Notes under the pieces: generated by a model | Told to the model about the DNA's origin: nothing | What the model saw: the letters and a program-made list of their open reading frames with translations, nothing else | Databases searched by the model: none | Part shown: positions 7,521 to 16,031 of the stretch, piece by piece | How the letters are laid out: every line of letters starts with the position of its first letter | Position numbering within the stretch: position 1 is the stretch's first letter | Translations under genes and position numbers: made by a program | Source of the DNA: Leptospira idonii | Lineage (GTDB): Bacteria; Spirochaetota; Leptospiria; Leptospirales; Leptospiraceae | DNA: 64,000 nt | Direction: 5' to 3' | Assembly (NCBI RefSeq): GCF_004770995.1 | Contig: NZ_RQHW01000003.1 | Coordinates: 66,712 to 130,711 of the forward strand

Positions 7521-8714
7521 ATGAAACAAGACCGTTTTTCACGCAAAAGTTTTTTACAAAAAGGTTTCCGAACGGGAGCGATCGTTTCATTGGCTCCTCT
7601 TGTAAGTGAGATTTTCGCCTACGGAGAAGAAGATGCCGTTTCTTTCCGAGAAAACCCGATTCTCTATGCGGAAAAAATAGGTCTCAAAAGACCGATCGAA
7701 AAAATCATCCTAACGGCAACACTAGCGCCAAATTCACATAATACGCAGCCATGGAAAATCAAAATCGAATCCGACTCTTCCTTTCTATTGTACGGCGATC
7801 CGAAAAGACAACTTCTTTCCATCGATCCAGTCAATCGTCAATTTTATCATACACAAGGATGTTTTTTAGAATTAGCGAAGTTAGCTGCCGATTCTTTGAT
7901 GTTCGATGCTAAAATCAATTTGTTTCCAAAAGGAATCGATTCCGTATCCAAAACAGGTTCCTCTCCTGTGGCAGAGTTCCGCATCTCTCCCAAAGATCTT
8001 TGCGTACACGATTTTCTATTTCCATCTCTTCCCAAAAGACAAATGAATCGAAGCGTATATTCGGGCGATTGGATCACAAAAAAAGAAACCGACAAACTAT
8101 TGCATTTAACAAATGCAAGTTTTTTAGACATACGATTCGTTCTCGGAAAAAAAGAGATCGAATCCTTCCTGCCTACTCTTCAAAATTCCTTCGCACAGGA
8201 AACGAATCTTACTGCACAAAATGAGGTCACAAGAGTTTGGTTTCGAAAATCGAAAGAGGAAATTTATTCAAAAAGAGACGGACTCACTCTGGAAGGAAAC
8301 GGAATTTCAGGGATCAAAGGATGGGCTGCCAAAAAATTCTTTTTGGATCTAAGTTATGATGGTTGGCATTCGGAAGCCTCCAAAGCGGCATCCATTGATT
8401 TATTCAAAAACCAATCCAACTCAAGCAAAGGTTTAGTGTTCTTTGTCACGAAGGGCAAAGACGATGCGAAAGAATGGGTCAAAACGGGAATGGATTTTAT
8501 GAGATTCACTTTGGCCTGCGCGGGAGAAAACATCGCCTTTCATACAATGAACCAAGCACTGGAAGATTATCCCGAAAGTTTAGTGTTCCACGAAGAAATC
8601 AAAAGCCTTCTCGGTTTGAAAGGAACGGAAAGAGTTCAGCTTCTGGGAAGATTGGGAAGAAGCAGTTATAAATACGATTCCACCAGAAGAGGATTGGAAG
8701 AGATACTGATTTAA
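7521..8714 (+). CDS. Acg-like nitroreductase-fold protein with twin-arginine-like signal
   Basis: 397 residues. The N-terminus SRKSFLQKGF followed by a hydrophobic stretch looks like a Tat signal with an Arg-Lys variant. The core motif LAPNSHNTQPWKIKIE near residue 77, then DPVNRQFYHTQGCFLELAKLA, is characteristic of Acg-family FMN-binding nitroreductase-like proteins (Mycobacterium Acg type). These are duplicated, degenerate nitroreductases suggested to store or sequester flavin rather than turn over substrate. The C-terminal part contains ACAGENIAFHTMNQ and a closing LLGRLGRS, as in family members. An ATG was chosen 45 bases into the divergent gap from the FrnE-like gene. Export would place flavin chemistry in the periplasm. 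Confidence 0.75.
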   Translation: MKQDRFSRKSFLQKGFRTGAIVSLAPLVSEIFAYGEEDAVSFRENPILYAEKIGLKRPIEKIILTATLAPNSHNTQPWKIKIESDSSFLLYGDPKRQLLSIDPVNRQFYHTQGCFLELAKLAADSLMFDAKINLFPKGIDSVSKTGSSPVAEFRISPKDLCVHDFLFPSLPKRQMNRSVYSGDWITKKETDKLLHLTNASFLDIRFVLGKKEIESFLPTLQNSFAQETNLTAQNEVTRVWFRKSKEEIYSKRDGLTLEGNGISGIKGWAAKKFFLDLSYDGWHSEASKAASIDLFKNQSNSSKGLVFFVTKGKDDAKEWVKTGMDFMRFTLACAGENIAFHTMNQALEDYPESLVFHEEIKSLLGLKGTERVQLLGRLGRSSYKYDSTRRGLEEILI

Positions 8715-8718
8715 AAAA

Positions 8719-9624
8719 CTACAAACGAAGTAGTTTTCCCAAAATATACCAGCTTACTACGATTAACTGAGAAGAACCTAGAACCATCAGAATCGTGTAA
8801 GGTCTTGTTTGAACTGCTTTCAAAGAACCGACTCTTGCTCCGAAAAAACCTCCTATGGTTCCCACCAAAGCGAGATCCAAATGCAGTTTTCCTTCCAGAT
8901 AAAAAAGTACGGAAGTTCCGAAAGAAGTAATGAAGATTCCCAAAAAGGAAGTAGCTACCGCCTCTACAGGCTCCATTTTGAAATAATAAACGAAAAGAGG
9001 TACCGCCAAGAACCCTCCCCCGATTCCCAATATGGAAGAAAAAAGTCCGAAGGCGACTCCGGTAGCCAACACTACCAGTATGGGACGAAGGGAAAAAATC
9101 AGATCCGGATTGTACGATCGTTTGGCGGTCTTTTCCTCAGGAGGCAGATCTTTCTGCAAATACCATTGTTTTCTCTTTCGAAAGGCGGAAAGTAAATTAT
9201 AAATCCCTAATATTCCTAAAAAAACAGTGAATACGAACAGATATACCAATTCGGAGACAGGCATTCCGTAATAGATTGTTCTTCCCAATTCGGTATCTTC
9301 GAATCGTCCGAATTTCCAAGCGATGTATTGCGCGGAAGGAATCGAAGTCACAAGAAGAAGCAATCCTTCTCTCCACCTTACTTTATCGTTCTTAAAATAA
9401 ACGATCAAACCAGAAAGAGCGGAAAGAGGCATTTGAGCCAAAGAAACAGCTACTGCCTGTACGGCGGATAGATGGAAAAAACTATGAAAGAAAGGAGTAT
9501 ATACGAAGCCTCCGCCGATTCCTAAGAAGGAAGCCAAGTAACCAACGAAAAAACCTACTAGGAGAACGGCAAAGATCCCCGGGTAAAAACCCAGGGAAAA
9601 TTCATGGAAGATGGAAAAATCCAA
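8719..9624 (-). CDS. TSUP (TauE/SafE) family membrane transporter
   Basis: 301 residues, about eight membrane helices in two inverted-repeat halves. Each half has the signature glycine motif: LGIGGGFVYTPFF near residue 34 and LGIGGGFLAVPLF near residue 197. TSUP proteins move sulfite, organosulfonates, sulfoacetate or related anions across the inner membrane. The start appears to be TTG; no strong Shine-Dalgarno is visible, so the true start could be slightly different. No sulfur-metabolism genes adjoin it, so the substrate is unknown. Its stop is 4 bases from the end of the convergent nitroreductase-like gene. Confidence 0.88.
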   Translation of the reverse strand: MDFSIFHEFSLGFYPGIFAVLLVGFFVGYLASFLGIGGGFVYTPFFHSFFHLSAVQAVAVSLAQMPLSALSGLIVYFKNDKVRWREGLLLLVTSIPSAQYIAWKFGRFEDTELGRTIYYGMPVSELVYLFVFTVFLGILGIYNLLSAFRKRKQWYLQKDLPPEEKTAKRSYNPDLIFSLRPILVVLATGVAFGLFSSILGIGGGFLAVPLFVYYFKMEPVEAVATSFLGIFITSFGTSVLFYLEGKLHLDLALVGTIGGFFGARVGSLKAVQTRPYTILMVLGSSQLIVVSWYILGKLLRL

Positions 9625-9636
9625 TGTTAAGACGAT

Positions 9637-10194
9637 TTAAAAGTGAGATTTTGCATCTTCGAAAAATTGATTTGTGATTCTTTCGAAAACTTCTTTCTCT
9701 GTCGCAGTCTCACTGTTAAAGAACGCAAACACTGCTAGAACGATCCACTGGGAATAATTTCGAAATACATGGTATTCATAAACTCCCACTTTGTTTCCGT
9801 TTTTGTAGAGATGGTATTCGATATCGTATCCGTCTTGGTTCGACCAAGCAGGGAGAAATGTAGCGGTCAAAGTGGAAAGGCCTAAAAACACAACGGCAGG
9901 AGTGGATGGACTTCTATAGTTCACCTTCACATTTACCAAATAACCGGCCTTAGGTACGTTTTCTCCTTCCGATGTTTTTTTAAATTGAGTTTTGTTGTCG
10001 AAGTAATTCTTTAACGCCTCTCTTCCTCCCAAATTCAATTTAGGGAAAGAAGGAAGTGCATACACAAACTCTGCATCGGAAGTTTTTTCGTGAGCAGGAA
10101 CGGGAGGGATTTTCGGAAAATCCTTATAGCTGATCAAACAGTTGGAAAAAGCAAAAACAAACGTAGTGATTAAAATAGTTTTCGTAAATTTCAT
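9637..10194 (-). CDS. Putative lipoprotein of unknown function
   Basis: 185 residues if started at the ATG at 10194, which follows an AAGGAC ribosome site at good spacing; a longer frame exists but would run into the upstream gene. The start gives a lipoprotein signal, MKFTKTILITTFVFAFSNC, with a spirochaetal-style FSNC lipobox. Mature features include a Pro-rich segment after the Cys, a region with NVKVNYRSPSTPAVVFLGLS, a hydrophobic stretch near the C-terminus (WIVLAVFAFF) and a charged tail. I recognise no domain. The upstream same-strand gene ends 10 bases away, so the two may be cotranscribed. Confidence 0.65.
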   Translation of the reverse strand: MKFTKTILITTFVFAFSNCLISYKDFPKIPPVPAHEKTSDAEFVYALPSFPKLNLGGREALKNYFDNKTQFKKTSEGENVPKAGYLVNVKVNYRSPSTPAVVFLGLSTLTATFLPAWSNQDGYDIEYHLYKNGNKVGVYEYHVFRNYSQWIVLAVFAFFNSETATEKEVFERITNQFFEDAKSHF

Positions 10195-10204
10195 AACAAA
10201 GTCC

Positions 10205-10645
10205 TTAATTTTGGCTGTGGTCGTGATGACCTTCCGCATCGTGTCTTCTTTCCAATTCATCGTATAACTCTTGTTGATCTTCATCGAAATAGAGTTCATA
10301 ACCGATGCGCAGACAGACGGAATCTTCTCCGTTTTCCATCTCTCCTGCGAGAATTACATTCATGGCAAAAAAAGTATCCGATTCCGCTTCCTCTAAGAAT
10401 GCATCCGCAGCTTCCCATTCTCCGAAATCCGCTACGGATTCCTTTCTAAAAGGGGCAACTACTTCATCGAACTCGTCCGTGATGTAATTGTATTCGCCCG
10501 ACTCACTGTCAATGATGAATTGAACATGATGGCAACCAGGCCCGCCGTCTTCCAGCGGAGATAAAACCATTGTACCGCACGCAGGGCAATGAATACGAGG
10601 GTCAATGGCACCGTGAGGCCATGTGATGTTGATGGTTTCGATCAT
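10205..10645 (-). CDS. Conserved hypothetical acidic protein with a CPAC zinc-ribbon-like motif
   Basis: 146 residues from the ATG at 10645, preferred over a longer frame because GGAG lies 9 bases before it. The N-terminal third has HCPACGTMVL and GGPGCHHVQFIID, enough Cys and His to bind one zinc. The rest is very acidic (EEAESDTFFAMN, YFDEDQQELYDELE) and ends in a His-rich tail (HHDHS). It is probably cytoplasmic. No function can be assigned. It sits directly upstream of the small lipoprotein gene on the same strand. Confidence 0.6.
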   Translation of the reverse strand: MIETINITWPHGAIDPRIHCPACGTMVLSPLEDGGPGCHHVQFIIDSESGEYNYITDEFDEVVAPFRKESVADFGEWEAADAFLEEAESDTFFAMNVILAGEMENGEDSVCLRIGYELYFDEDQQELYDELERRHDAEGHHDHSQN

Positions 10646-10799
10646 AATGTACCGCTCCGATTCAAGGGGATAATATGATTGTTTCAATTGTGCCGGATCT
10701 GAAAAGAAGATTCCTGTTTTTTTCTTTCAATCTTTTCCGAACAAAAGATTCTTTCCCTACGGCTGTCATAAAAAGGAAACAAATTTTACAAAACTAACG

Positions 10800-11213
10800 A
10801 TGGATATAGACCAAGAATTTGGTGAAGCCTTTCACTCATCCTTTCGTGAATTTTTCGGAAACGAAAAAGAATCCGGTTGGGAACTTTACAACCTCATCTC
10901 CAATAATGAAATCACTCATCAATCCTGGATGACATTCACAATCAGAAATCCTTTGGCGGGAAGAGCCATTGTATTTCGTTACGATCGTGCGGAACAGAAG
11001 TTCTACGCAATGTTGAAAGTCCAAGTCATCCCGGGAGAAGAAGACTGGAATTTAGACCTTCTCTTCAAAAAAAAAGGTTTCACTCAGTTAGACTCCATGG
11101 AAGTCATAAAAGACAGCGGAGAATGGATGTTTCATTCTTTAGCGCGCCATTATTTCGGAATTATACTTTCTTTTTGCCCCAGAATCTTGGAGCCGGATTT
11201 CCTAGTAGAATGA
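10800..11213 (+). CDS. Conserved hypothetical protein
   Basis: 137 residues, no signal peptide or membrane helix. The sequence mixes acidic helices (EFGEAFHSSFREFFGNEKES) with beta-rich segments (WMTFTIRNPLAGRAIVFRYDR, FYAMLKVQVIPGEEDW) and reads as a small globular domain of the size of an immunity protein or chaperone. No family is recognised and no catalytic motif is evident. It is flanked by a divergent hypothetical gene and the convergent YihY gene, so it is probably transcribed alone. Confidence 0.55.
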   Translation: MDIDQEFGEAFHSSFREFFGNEKESGWELYNLISNNEITHQSWMTFTIRNPLAGRAIVFRYDRAEQKFYAMLKVQVIPGEEDWNLDLLFKKKGFTQLDSMEVIKDSGEWMFHSLARHYFGIILSFCPRILEPDFLVE

Positions 11214-11220
11214 TACAAGT

Positions 11221-11254
11221 CTGTTTCTCCAAAATCGTTTTCTAAGAGAAACAG
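11221..11254. terminator. Inverted repeat between convergent genes
   Basis: CTGTTTCTC (11221-11229) pairs perfectly with GAGAAACAG (11246-11254), with A-run/T-run pairing possible in the loop. It lies between the stops of the plus-strand hypothetical gene and the minus-strand YihY gene. No clean T-tract follows, so terminator function is tentative. Confidence 0.3.
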
Positions 11255-11274
11255 CATTTAACAAAAACTAGTTT

Positions 11275-12138
11275 TTATTTTTTATCATCGGGTTTTGGGA
11301 TCACCCTCGTTTGGTTCCACACATAGCCCCAAATAAAGAATGTGGAATTAAAATAAGCATACAACATCAATACGACCATTTTGGAAAGAAGATCGTATGC
11401 GAAGGAATAGTTTACTCCTACGTTTTTAAACCTAAGATACAATTGAAATCCGAATGTTAAAATAAGCCATAAGGAGGCAGCAATGATAGCGCCCGGCAAA
11501 CTTTCCCGAATCGCAGTTTTCTTTTTGGAAATAAAAGAATAATAAAAACTAAACAAACTAACAATGATTAAAAATGCAAGGACGGATAAAAAAACGGCAG
11601 GATACTTTCTGAAAAAACCAATCTTCCAAGTACGAAATAAAAATCTTTCTATATGGAACAATCCGAAGCTGACATAAAAATAAACCAGCAGAAGACCGGA
11701 AGAGATAAAGAGCAGGCGTAAGTTGATCCACTGGCTTCTCCAAAATCCGATTTTGGTGGAATCGTCACTGATGAACCGCAAAGACTTTCCGATGGCTCCG
11801 AAAATGGTAAGACTCGAAAAGAAAGATACTACCAAACTTACTGCTAGAATTTTATAGCTCTTAACTTTTGTTAAATTTTCAATACTTTTGTCTATGGGAT
11901 GAAAGATCGGCTGAGGAAGAACCTTTCCTACTTGGTCCGTGAGAAGATTGATCATTTTGGGATCTTGAGTGATGCTTAAAATCGAAACGAACACCACCAA
12001 AAGAGGAAACAAGGTCAAAAGAAACGTGAAAGACATCTCTGAAGCGAGACCGTGCACATCATAATCGTACACTTTGCGAAAAAAACGAACCAATCTCTGC
12101 ACAAAGAAAAGAGTCGCTGGAGAAGAGTTTTGTGGCAA
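11275..12138 (-). CDS. YihY/BrkB-family inner-membrane protein
   Basis: 287 residues with about six membrane helices. The N-terminal pattern FFRKVYDYDVHGLASEMSFTFLLTLFPLLVVF is the family hallmark, and the later GAIIAASLWLILTFGFQLYLR and YAYFNSTFFIWGYVWNQ segments match the C-terminal helices. YihY/BrkB proteins were once called ribonuclease BN and are now treated as membrane proteins of uncertain function. The start is a TTG with weak ribosome-site support. The tail is cytoplasmic and Lys/Asp rich. It stands alone between a hypothetical gene and a small plus-strand gene. Confidence 0.85.
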   Translation of the reverse strand: MPQNSSPATLFFVQRLVRFFRKVYDYDVHGLASEMSFTFLLTLFPLLVVFVSILSITQDPKMINLLTDQVGKVLPQPIFHPIDKSIENLTKVKSYKILAVSLVVSFFSSLTIFGAIGKSLRFISDDSTKIGFWRSQWINLRLLFISSGLLLVYFYVSFGLFHIERFLFRTWKIGFFRKYPAVFLSVLAFLIIVSLFSFYYSFISKKKTAIRESLPGAIIAASLWLILTFGFQLYLRFKNVGVNYSFAYDLLSKMVVLMLYAYFNSTFFIWGYVWNQTRVIPKPDDKK

Positions 12139-12381
12139 TTACGTTTTATTCCAGGGAACTCACTACAAGCTGATCCTAGAATAACGGGGAATATTCGGAT
12201 TTGATGATATAGACCCGTAAATAGAGAGACAGAAGCCTAAACCAAACAGGCCCTCTCCTGCAAATAAATTGCGAAAGAAGATCTGGAATTTGGGGATTGG
12301 GAAATATTTTCTCTTGCCCCTCCACAGGGTACATCAACCCTGGAAGAATCCTAGTGATGTACCTATAAGGGGAAAACTTCC

Positions 12382-12549
12382 ATGTCAGAAGAAAAAGAAA
12401 AGAAAAACAAAAAGATTTCAAAAATGACGATCGATGAAATCGATCAGGCCATTAAAAAATCAGTAGAGTCCATGAACGGCCAATCCAGCCTTTACGTAAG
12501 ACATCTACGTGAAAGAAAAGAGGAACTTTTAGCCAAGAAAAAGGGTTAA
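12382..12549 (+). CDS. Small charged helical protein
   Basis: 55 residues from an ATG preceded by AAGGGG. The sequence is lysine- and glutamate-rich, with a predicted helix pair (MTIDEIDQAIKKSVESMNGQ, then YVRHLRERKEELLAKKKG). No signal peptide or metal site. It resembles short conserved leptospiral proteins, but I assign no function. It is followed 12 bases later by a GC-rich hairpin and then the ABC-F gene. Confidence 0.5.
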   Translation: MSEEKEKKNKKISKMTIDEIDQAIKKSVESMNGQSSLYVRHLRERKEELLAKKKG

Positions 12550-12561
12550 TTTTCCTAAATC

Positions 12562-12578
12562 GCCCGCCGCAGGCGGGC
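12562..12578 (+). terminator. GC-rich hairpin between the small gene and the ABC-F gene
   Basis: GCCCGCC-GCA-GGCGGGC, a perfect 7-bp GC stem with a three-base loop, 12 bases after the small gene's stop and 17 bases before the TTG start of the ABC-F gene. No T-tract follows, so simple intrinsic termination is doubtful. It may be an interspersed repeat or a translation-control hairpin. Confidence 0.4.
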
Positions 12579-12594
12579 ACTCCTTCGACCTTCC

Positions 12595-14532
12595 TTGATC
12601 CAATTCATACAAATCCACCAACACTTCGGTCCCAAAGTCTTATTTGAAGGATTCAGTTGGCATATCAAACCGGGGTGCAGAGTTGCGCTCGTAGGTCCCA
12701 ACGGTTCCGGAAAAACGACACTGTTCCAAATGGCTTCCGGCAAATTGAAGCCCGAGTCAGGAGAAGTAGTTCGTTCCAAAAATACGGTTCATTCCCTTTT
12801 CCAACAGATTCCCGAATTCGATCCGAATGCGAAAGTAGTCGAGACAGTACTCGATGAGAACAAACTCTATCATGATTATTCGAAAAAAAGATCCGAGATC
12901 GAACATAGATTCGAAACCACCGATCCTGATTCCCCTGCATTCGAAACTTTACTGCACGACCAAAGCGAATTGGAAGAATTCGCTCACAACCACGACTTAC
13001 ACGGATTAGAAGCTCGTGCAAAAAAAATCCTGTCCGGATTAGGATTCGCACAAGCGGACTTCGAAAGAAAAACGAAAGAATTTTCTCCAGGATACCACCA
13101 TAGAATCGGTTTAGCCATTGCATTACTCAACCCTCACAACTTACTTTTATTAGATGAGCCGACCAACCATTTGGATGATAAAACCAAAACTTGGCTCGCC
13201 GAATATCTATTAGATCAAAATCAAGCATTTGTATTGGTAACGCACGATCCAGAGTTTTTGAACAAAACGGTTTCTACCATCGTAGAGATCAATCCTCATG
13301 GAGTTTTTGAATTCGAAGGAAGTCTGGAAGAATTCTTCGAAGCCAAAAATGAAATTCAGGAAAAACTAAGAGTCCAATTCGAAAAAGAAGAAGCCTACTT
13401 AAAAACCAGGATGGAATGGGTGGATCGGTTCCGTGCGCAAGCAACAAAGGCGCGTCAGGTGCAATCCGTATTGAAACGTCTGGAAAAAAGGGACAAGGTA
13501 GAAAACCCGGAAGAATCCTTTTGGAACCAAAAACCGGACTATCAATTCCAGCATGTCCCTTCCAGTAACATCATCCTTCGCTTAGAAAACGGAAAGTTTT
13601 CTTACCCGGATAAAAATACGGGAGAAAAGAAATTAATTTTTGATCATGCGGAAATCGAAATTTCCGCAGGGGATAAAGTCGCTTTGGTAGGCCCGAACGG
13701 TGCCGGAAAATCCACGATGATGCGCTGTCTTCTCTCCCGACATAAATTGGATTCAGGAAATTTATACTACGGACCCAAAACACTGCTCGGATATTTTTCC
13801 CAAACACACGGAGAAGATTTAGACGAGTCTCTCAACCTTGTCGAAACAGTTGTCAAAAAATATCCGGATCTAAGTGATGAAAAGGCAAGAACTCTACTGG
13901 GCCATTTTTCATTCCCGGGAGACGGAGTTTTTAAGTCGGTAAAACATCTCTCCGGAGGAGAACAAAGTAGGCTGCGTCTGGCGCTTCTGGTAAATCAGCC
14001 TACCAACTGTTTGTTCCTGGACGAGCCCACAAATCACCTTGATATTGTTATCCGAGAAGCATTGAAACGTTCTTTGTACGATTTTCCGGGCTCCATGCTC
14101 ATCATCAGCCACGATCCTGATTTTATGAAAGGGCTATGCAATCGTACGTTCCAACTTTCAGGAGGAGTACTAAAAAATCTAAATTGTAGCTTCGACGATT
14201 ACCTGAAATTTCACAAGGAAGACGATGAAGAAGAGACTGCTTCTTCCGGCAGTAAGGCCAAAAAAGAAACGAAAAAAGAATCTACACAGGCCAGCAAAAA
14301 CAAACGTAAAAAATTAGAAAAAGAAATTTCGGAAATTGAAGTCAAATTAGATAGATTGGAAAAAAACAAAAAAGACAAAGAAGAACTTCTACAGAACCCT
14401 GAGTTCTATAAAAACAGAAGTTTTCAATTGGAAATGGACACTTATAACGATATTAAAAATGAGATTGCGAGCCTCACCTCAAGATGGGAGCTTGCCACTC
14501 AAGAATTAGAGGAAATCGGAGGCGCAGTTTAA
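12595..14532 (+). CDS. ABC-F family ATPase (Uup-like)
   Basis: 645 residues, two ABC domains in one chain without membrane helices. Domain 1: Walker A GPNGSGKTT near residue 35, a weak signature (FSPGYHHR) and Walker B LLLLDEPTNHLD near 180. An ABC-F linker of charged helices follows (about 245-310). Domain 2: GPNGAGKST near 365, LSGGEQSRLRLALL near 450 and LFLDEPTNHLD near 475. A C-terminal coiled coil (about 560-640, Lys/Glu-rich) points to the Uup subgroup. ABC-F proteins bind the ribosomal E site and act on stalled or antibiotic-bound ribosomes; Uup is also linked to ribosome assembly and DNA transposition. The start is TTG with no evident Shine-Dalgarno, and a GC hairpin lies just upstream. 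The rhodanese gene follows after 2 bases. Confidence 0.9.
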   Translation: MIQFIQIHQHFGPKVLFEGFSWHIKPGCRVALVGPNGSGKTTLFQMASGKLKPESGEVVRSKNTVHSLFQQIPEFDPNAKVVETVLDENKLYHDYSKKRSEIEHRFETTDPDSPAFETLLHDQSELEEFAHNHDLHGLEARAKKILSGLGFAQADFERKTKEFSPGYHHRIGLAIALLNPHNLLLLDEPTNHLDDKTKTWLAEYLLDQNQAFVLVTHDPEFLNKTVSTIVEINPHGVFEFEGSLEEFFEAKNEIQEKLRVQFEKEEAYLKTRMEWVDRFRAQATKARQVQSVLKRLEKRDKVENPEESFWNQKPDYQFQHVPSSNIILRLENGKFSYPDKNTGEKKLIFDHAEIEISAGDKVALVGPNGAGKSTMMRCLLSRHKLDSGNLYYGPKTLLGYFSQTHGEDLDESLNLVETVVKKYPDLSDEKARTLLGHFSFPGDGVFKSVKHLSGGEQSRLRLALLVNQPTNCLFLDEPTNHLDIVIREALKRSLYDFPGSMLIISHDPDFMKGLCNRTFQLSGGVLKNLNCSFDDYLKFHKEDDEEETASSGSKAKKETKKESTQASKNKRKKLEKEISEIEVKLDRLEKNKKDKEELLQNPEFYKNRSFQLEMDTYNDIKNEIASLTSRWELATQELEEIGGAV

Positions 14533-14534
14533 AC

Positions 14535-14879
14535 ATGGGAGTCCCAGAAATCGACGTACAATCTTTTAAAGCACGTTTGGATGCCAGATCGCAAGGAAAA
14601 GATCAATTTTTTGTCTTAGACGTTCGCAACCCAAATGAACAACAAATTGCCCTCATTCCCGGAACCGACAAATTGATTCCCGTCGGAGAACTTGCTGCCC
14701 GCATCGGAGAACTGAAAGACCAAATAGACAACGAAATCCTCGTTTATTGCAGATCAGGTGGAAGGTCAGGAATGGCATGCGGGATTCTGGGAGAAGCCGG
14801 TTTCAAATCTTATAAAAATGTGGCAGGAGGTGTGTTGGCCTATTCCGACTTAGTCGATCCAACCATGCAAAAGTATTAA
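14535..14879 (+). CDS. Rhodanese-like sulfurtransferase
   Basis: 114 residues; the ATG at 14535 was chosen because it gives a normal single rhodanese domain and starts 2 bases after the ABC-F stop. Visible motifs: VLDVRNPNEQ near the N-terminus and the active-site loop VYCRSGGRSG with the persulfide-carrying Cys. Such single-domain proteins (GlpE/PspE type) transfer sulfur to thiols, cyanide or acceptor proteins in the cytoplasm. There is no signal peptide. Tight spacing on both sides suggests cotranscription with the ABC-F and DAHP synthase genes, although no functional link is obvious. Confidence 0.9.
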   Translation: MGVPEIDVQSFKARLDARSQGKDQFFVLDVRNPNEQQIALIPGTDKLIPVGELAARIGELKDQIDNEILVYCRSGGRSGMACGILGEAGFKSYKNVAGGVLAYSDLVDPTMQKY

Positions 14880-14883
14880 TCGA

Positions 14884-15936
14884 ATGAAAAAAACAGATAA
14901 TTTAAGAATCCTCGAGCAACACAGCCTTATCCCAGCTTCCGTAATTATGGAAGAACTCCCTCTTACGGACAAAGCCTCCGAAGTAGTCACGAAAGCCCGA
15001 ACAGAAATTTCCGATTTGATTCACGGCAAAGACAACAAACGATTATTAGTTGTTGTGGGACCTTGTTCCGTTCACGACATAGGTGCCGTGATGGAATATG
15101 CAGGTAAGCTTTTACCGATGATCGAAAAGTATAAAAACGAACTTTTGATCGTGATGAGAGTTTATTTCGAAAAACCAAGAACCACGGTAGGATGGAAGGG
15201 ACTCATCAACGATCCGAACTTGGACGGATCTTTCCATATTAACAAAGGTTTACATACTGCCAGAAAACTTCTTTCCGATCTAAACAATATGGGTGTTCCT
15301 TGCGGAACTGAATTTTTGGACGTGATCTCTCCTCAATATATAGCCGATTTAGTGGCTTGGGGAGCGATCGGAGCGAGAACTACGGAAAGTCAAGTTCATA
15401 GAGAACTCGCTTCCGGTTTATCCGCTCCGATCGGGTTTAAAAACGGAACGGATGGGAATGTACAAATCGCAATCGATGCCATTCGTTCTGCGGGATCTTC
15501 CCATCATTTTTTATCCGTAACGAACCAAGGGACCAGCGCCATTTTCAAGACCGCAGGGAATACGGACACACATGTAATCCTCAGAGGAGGAAACAAAGGT
15601 CCGAATTACGACGAACAGTCAATCAACGAACTCGGTGCTCAAATAGAAAAAAACAATCTTCCTCCCAAAGTAATGATCGATTGTTCTCATGGAAACAGCC
15701 AAAAGGATTTCCGTAAACAACCGTTAGTTTTGGATTCCGTAGGAGAACAATTTTCAAACGGTTCTAAATACATTTTAGGAGTGATGATCGAAAGTCATTT
15801 GCAGGAAGGAAGCCAATCCATCGATGCAAAACCTTTGGTGTATGGGAAATCGATTACGGATGCTTGTGTCTCTTGGGAAACGACAGTCCCCATGTTAGAG
15901 AAACTAGCGGAAGCTGTTAGAAAAAGAAAAGTTTAA
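14884..15936 (+). CDS. aroF: 3-deoxy-7-phosphoheptulonate (DAHP) synthase, class I
   Basis: 350 residues, the normal length of AroF/G/H-type enzymes. It condenses phosphoenolpyruvate and erythrose 4-phosphate, the first step of the shikimate pathway. Diagnostic segments: VVVGPCSVHD near residue 58, KPRTTVGWKGLINDP near 98, a GARTTESQVHRELASGLS block near 180 and MIDCSHGNSQKD near 262, which hold metal and phosphate ligands. Feedback type (Phe, Tyr or Trp) cannot be read here, so the gene symbol is generic. The ATG starts 4 bases after the rhodanese stop. A cluster of hairpins separates it from the convergent panB. Confidence 0.93.
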   Translation: MKKTDNLRILEQHSLIPASVIMEELPLTDKASEVVTKARTEISDLIHGKDNKRLLVVVGPCSVHDIGAVMEYAGKLLPMIEKYKNELLIVMRVYFEKPRTTVGWKGLINDPNLDGSFHINKGLHTARKLLSDLNNMGVPCGTEFLDVISPQYIADLVAWGAIGARTTESQVHRELASGLSAPIGFKNGTDGNVQIAIDAIRSAGSSHHFLSVTNQGTSAIFKTAGNTDTHVILRGGNKGPNYDEQSINELGAQIEKNNLPPKVMIDCSHGNSQKDFRKQPLVLDSVGEQFSNGSKYILGVMIESHLQEGSQSIDAKPLVYGKSITDACVSWETTVPMLEKLAEAVRKRKV

Positions 15937-15945
15937 TTTGATTTA

Positions 15946-16027
15946 GGCAAGCCTTGCTTGCCGCCGAGGTAGTCGGCGGTTCTGCAACAATACAATGCCC
16001 GGATTCAAAAGCTTGCTTTGAATCCGG
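15946..16027. repeat. Cluster of three inverted repeats between aroF and panB
   Basis: Three hairpins in 82 bases: GGCAAGC-CTT-GCTTGCC (15946-15962), CCGCCGA-N5-TCGGCGG (15961-15979, sharing two bases with the first) and CCGGATTCAAA-N7-TTTGAATCCGG (15999-16027, an 11-bp perfect stem). They fill the gap between convergent genes. None has a proper T-tract. A bidirectional terminator, a processing site or a mobile intergenic repeat are all possible. Confidence 0.6.
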
Positions 16028-16031
16028 CGGC

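Noticed and set aside
12176..12421. 81-residue minus-strand frame upstream of the small helical gene
   Set aside because: It runs across that gene's start and ribosome site, shows no family pattern and has no convincing start signal.
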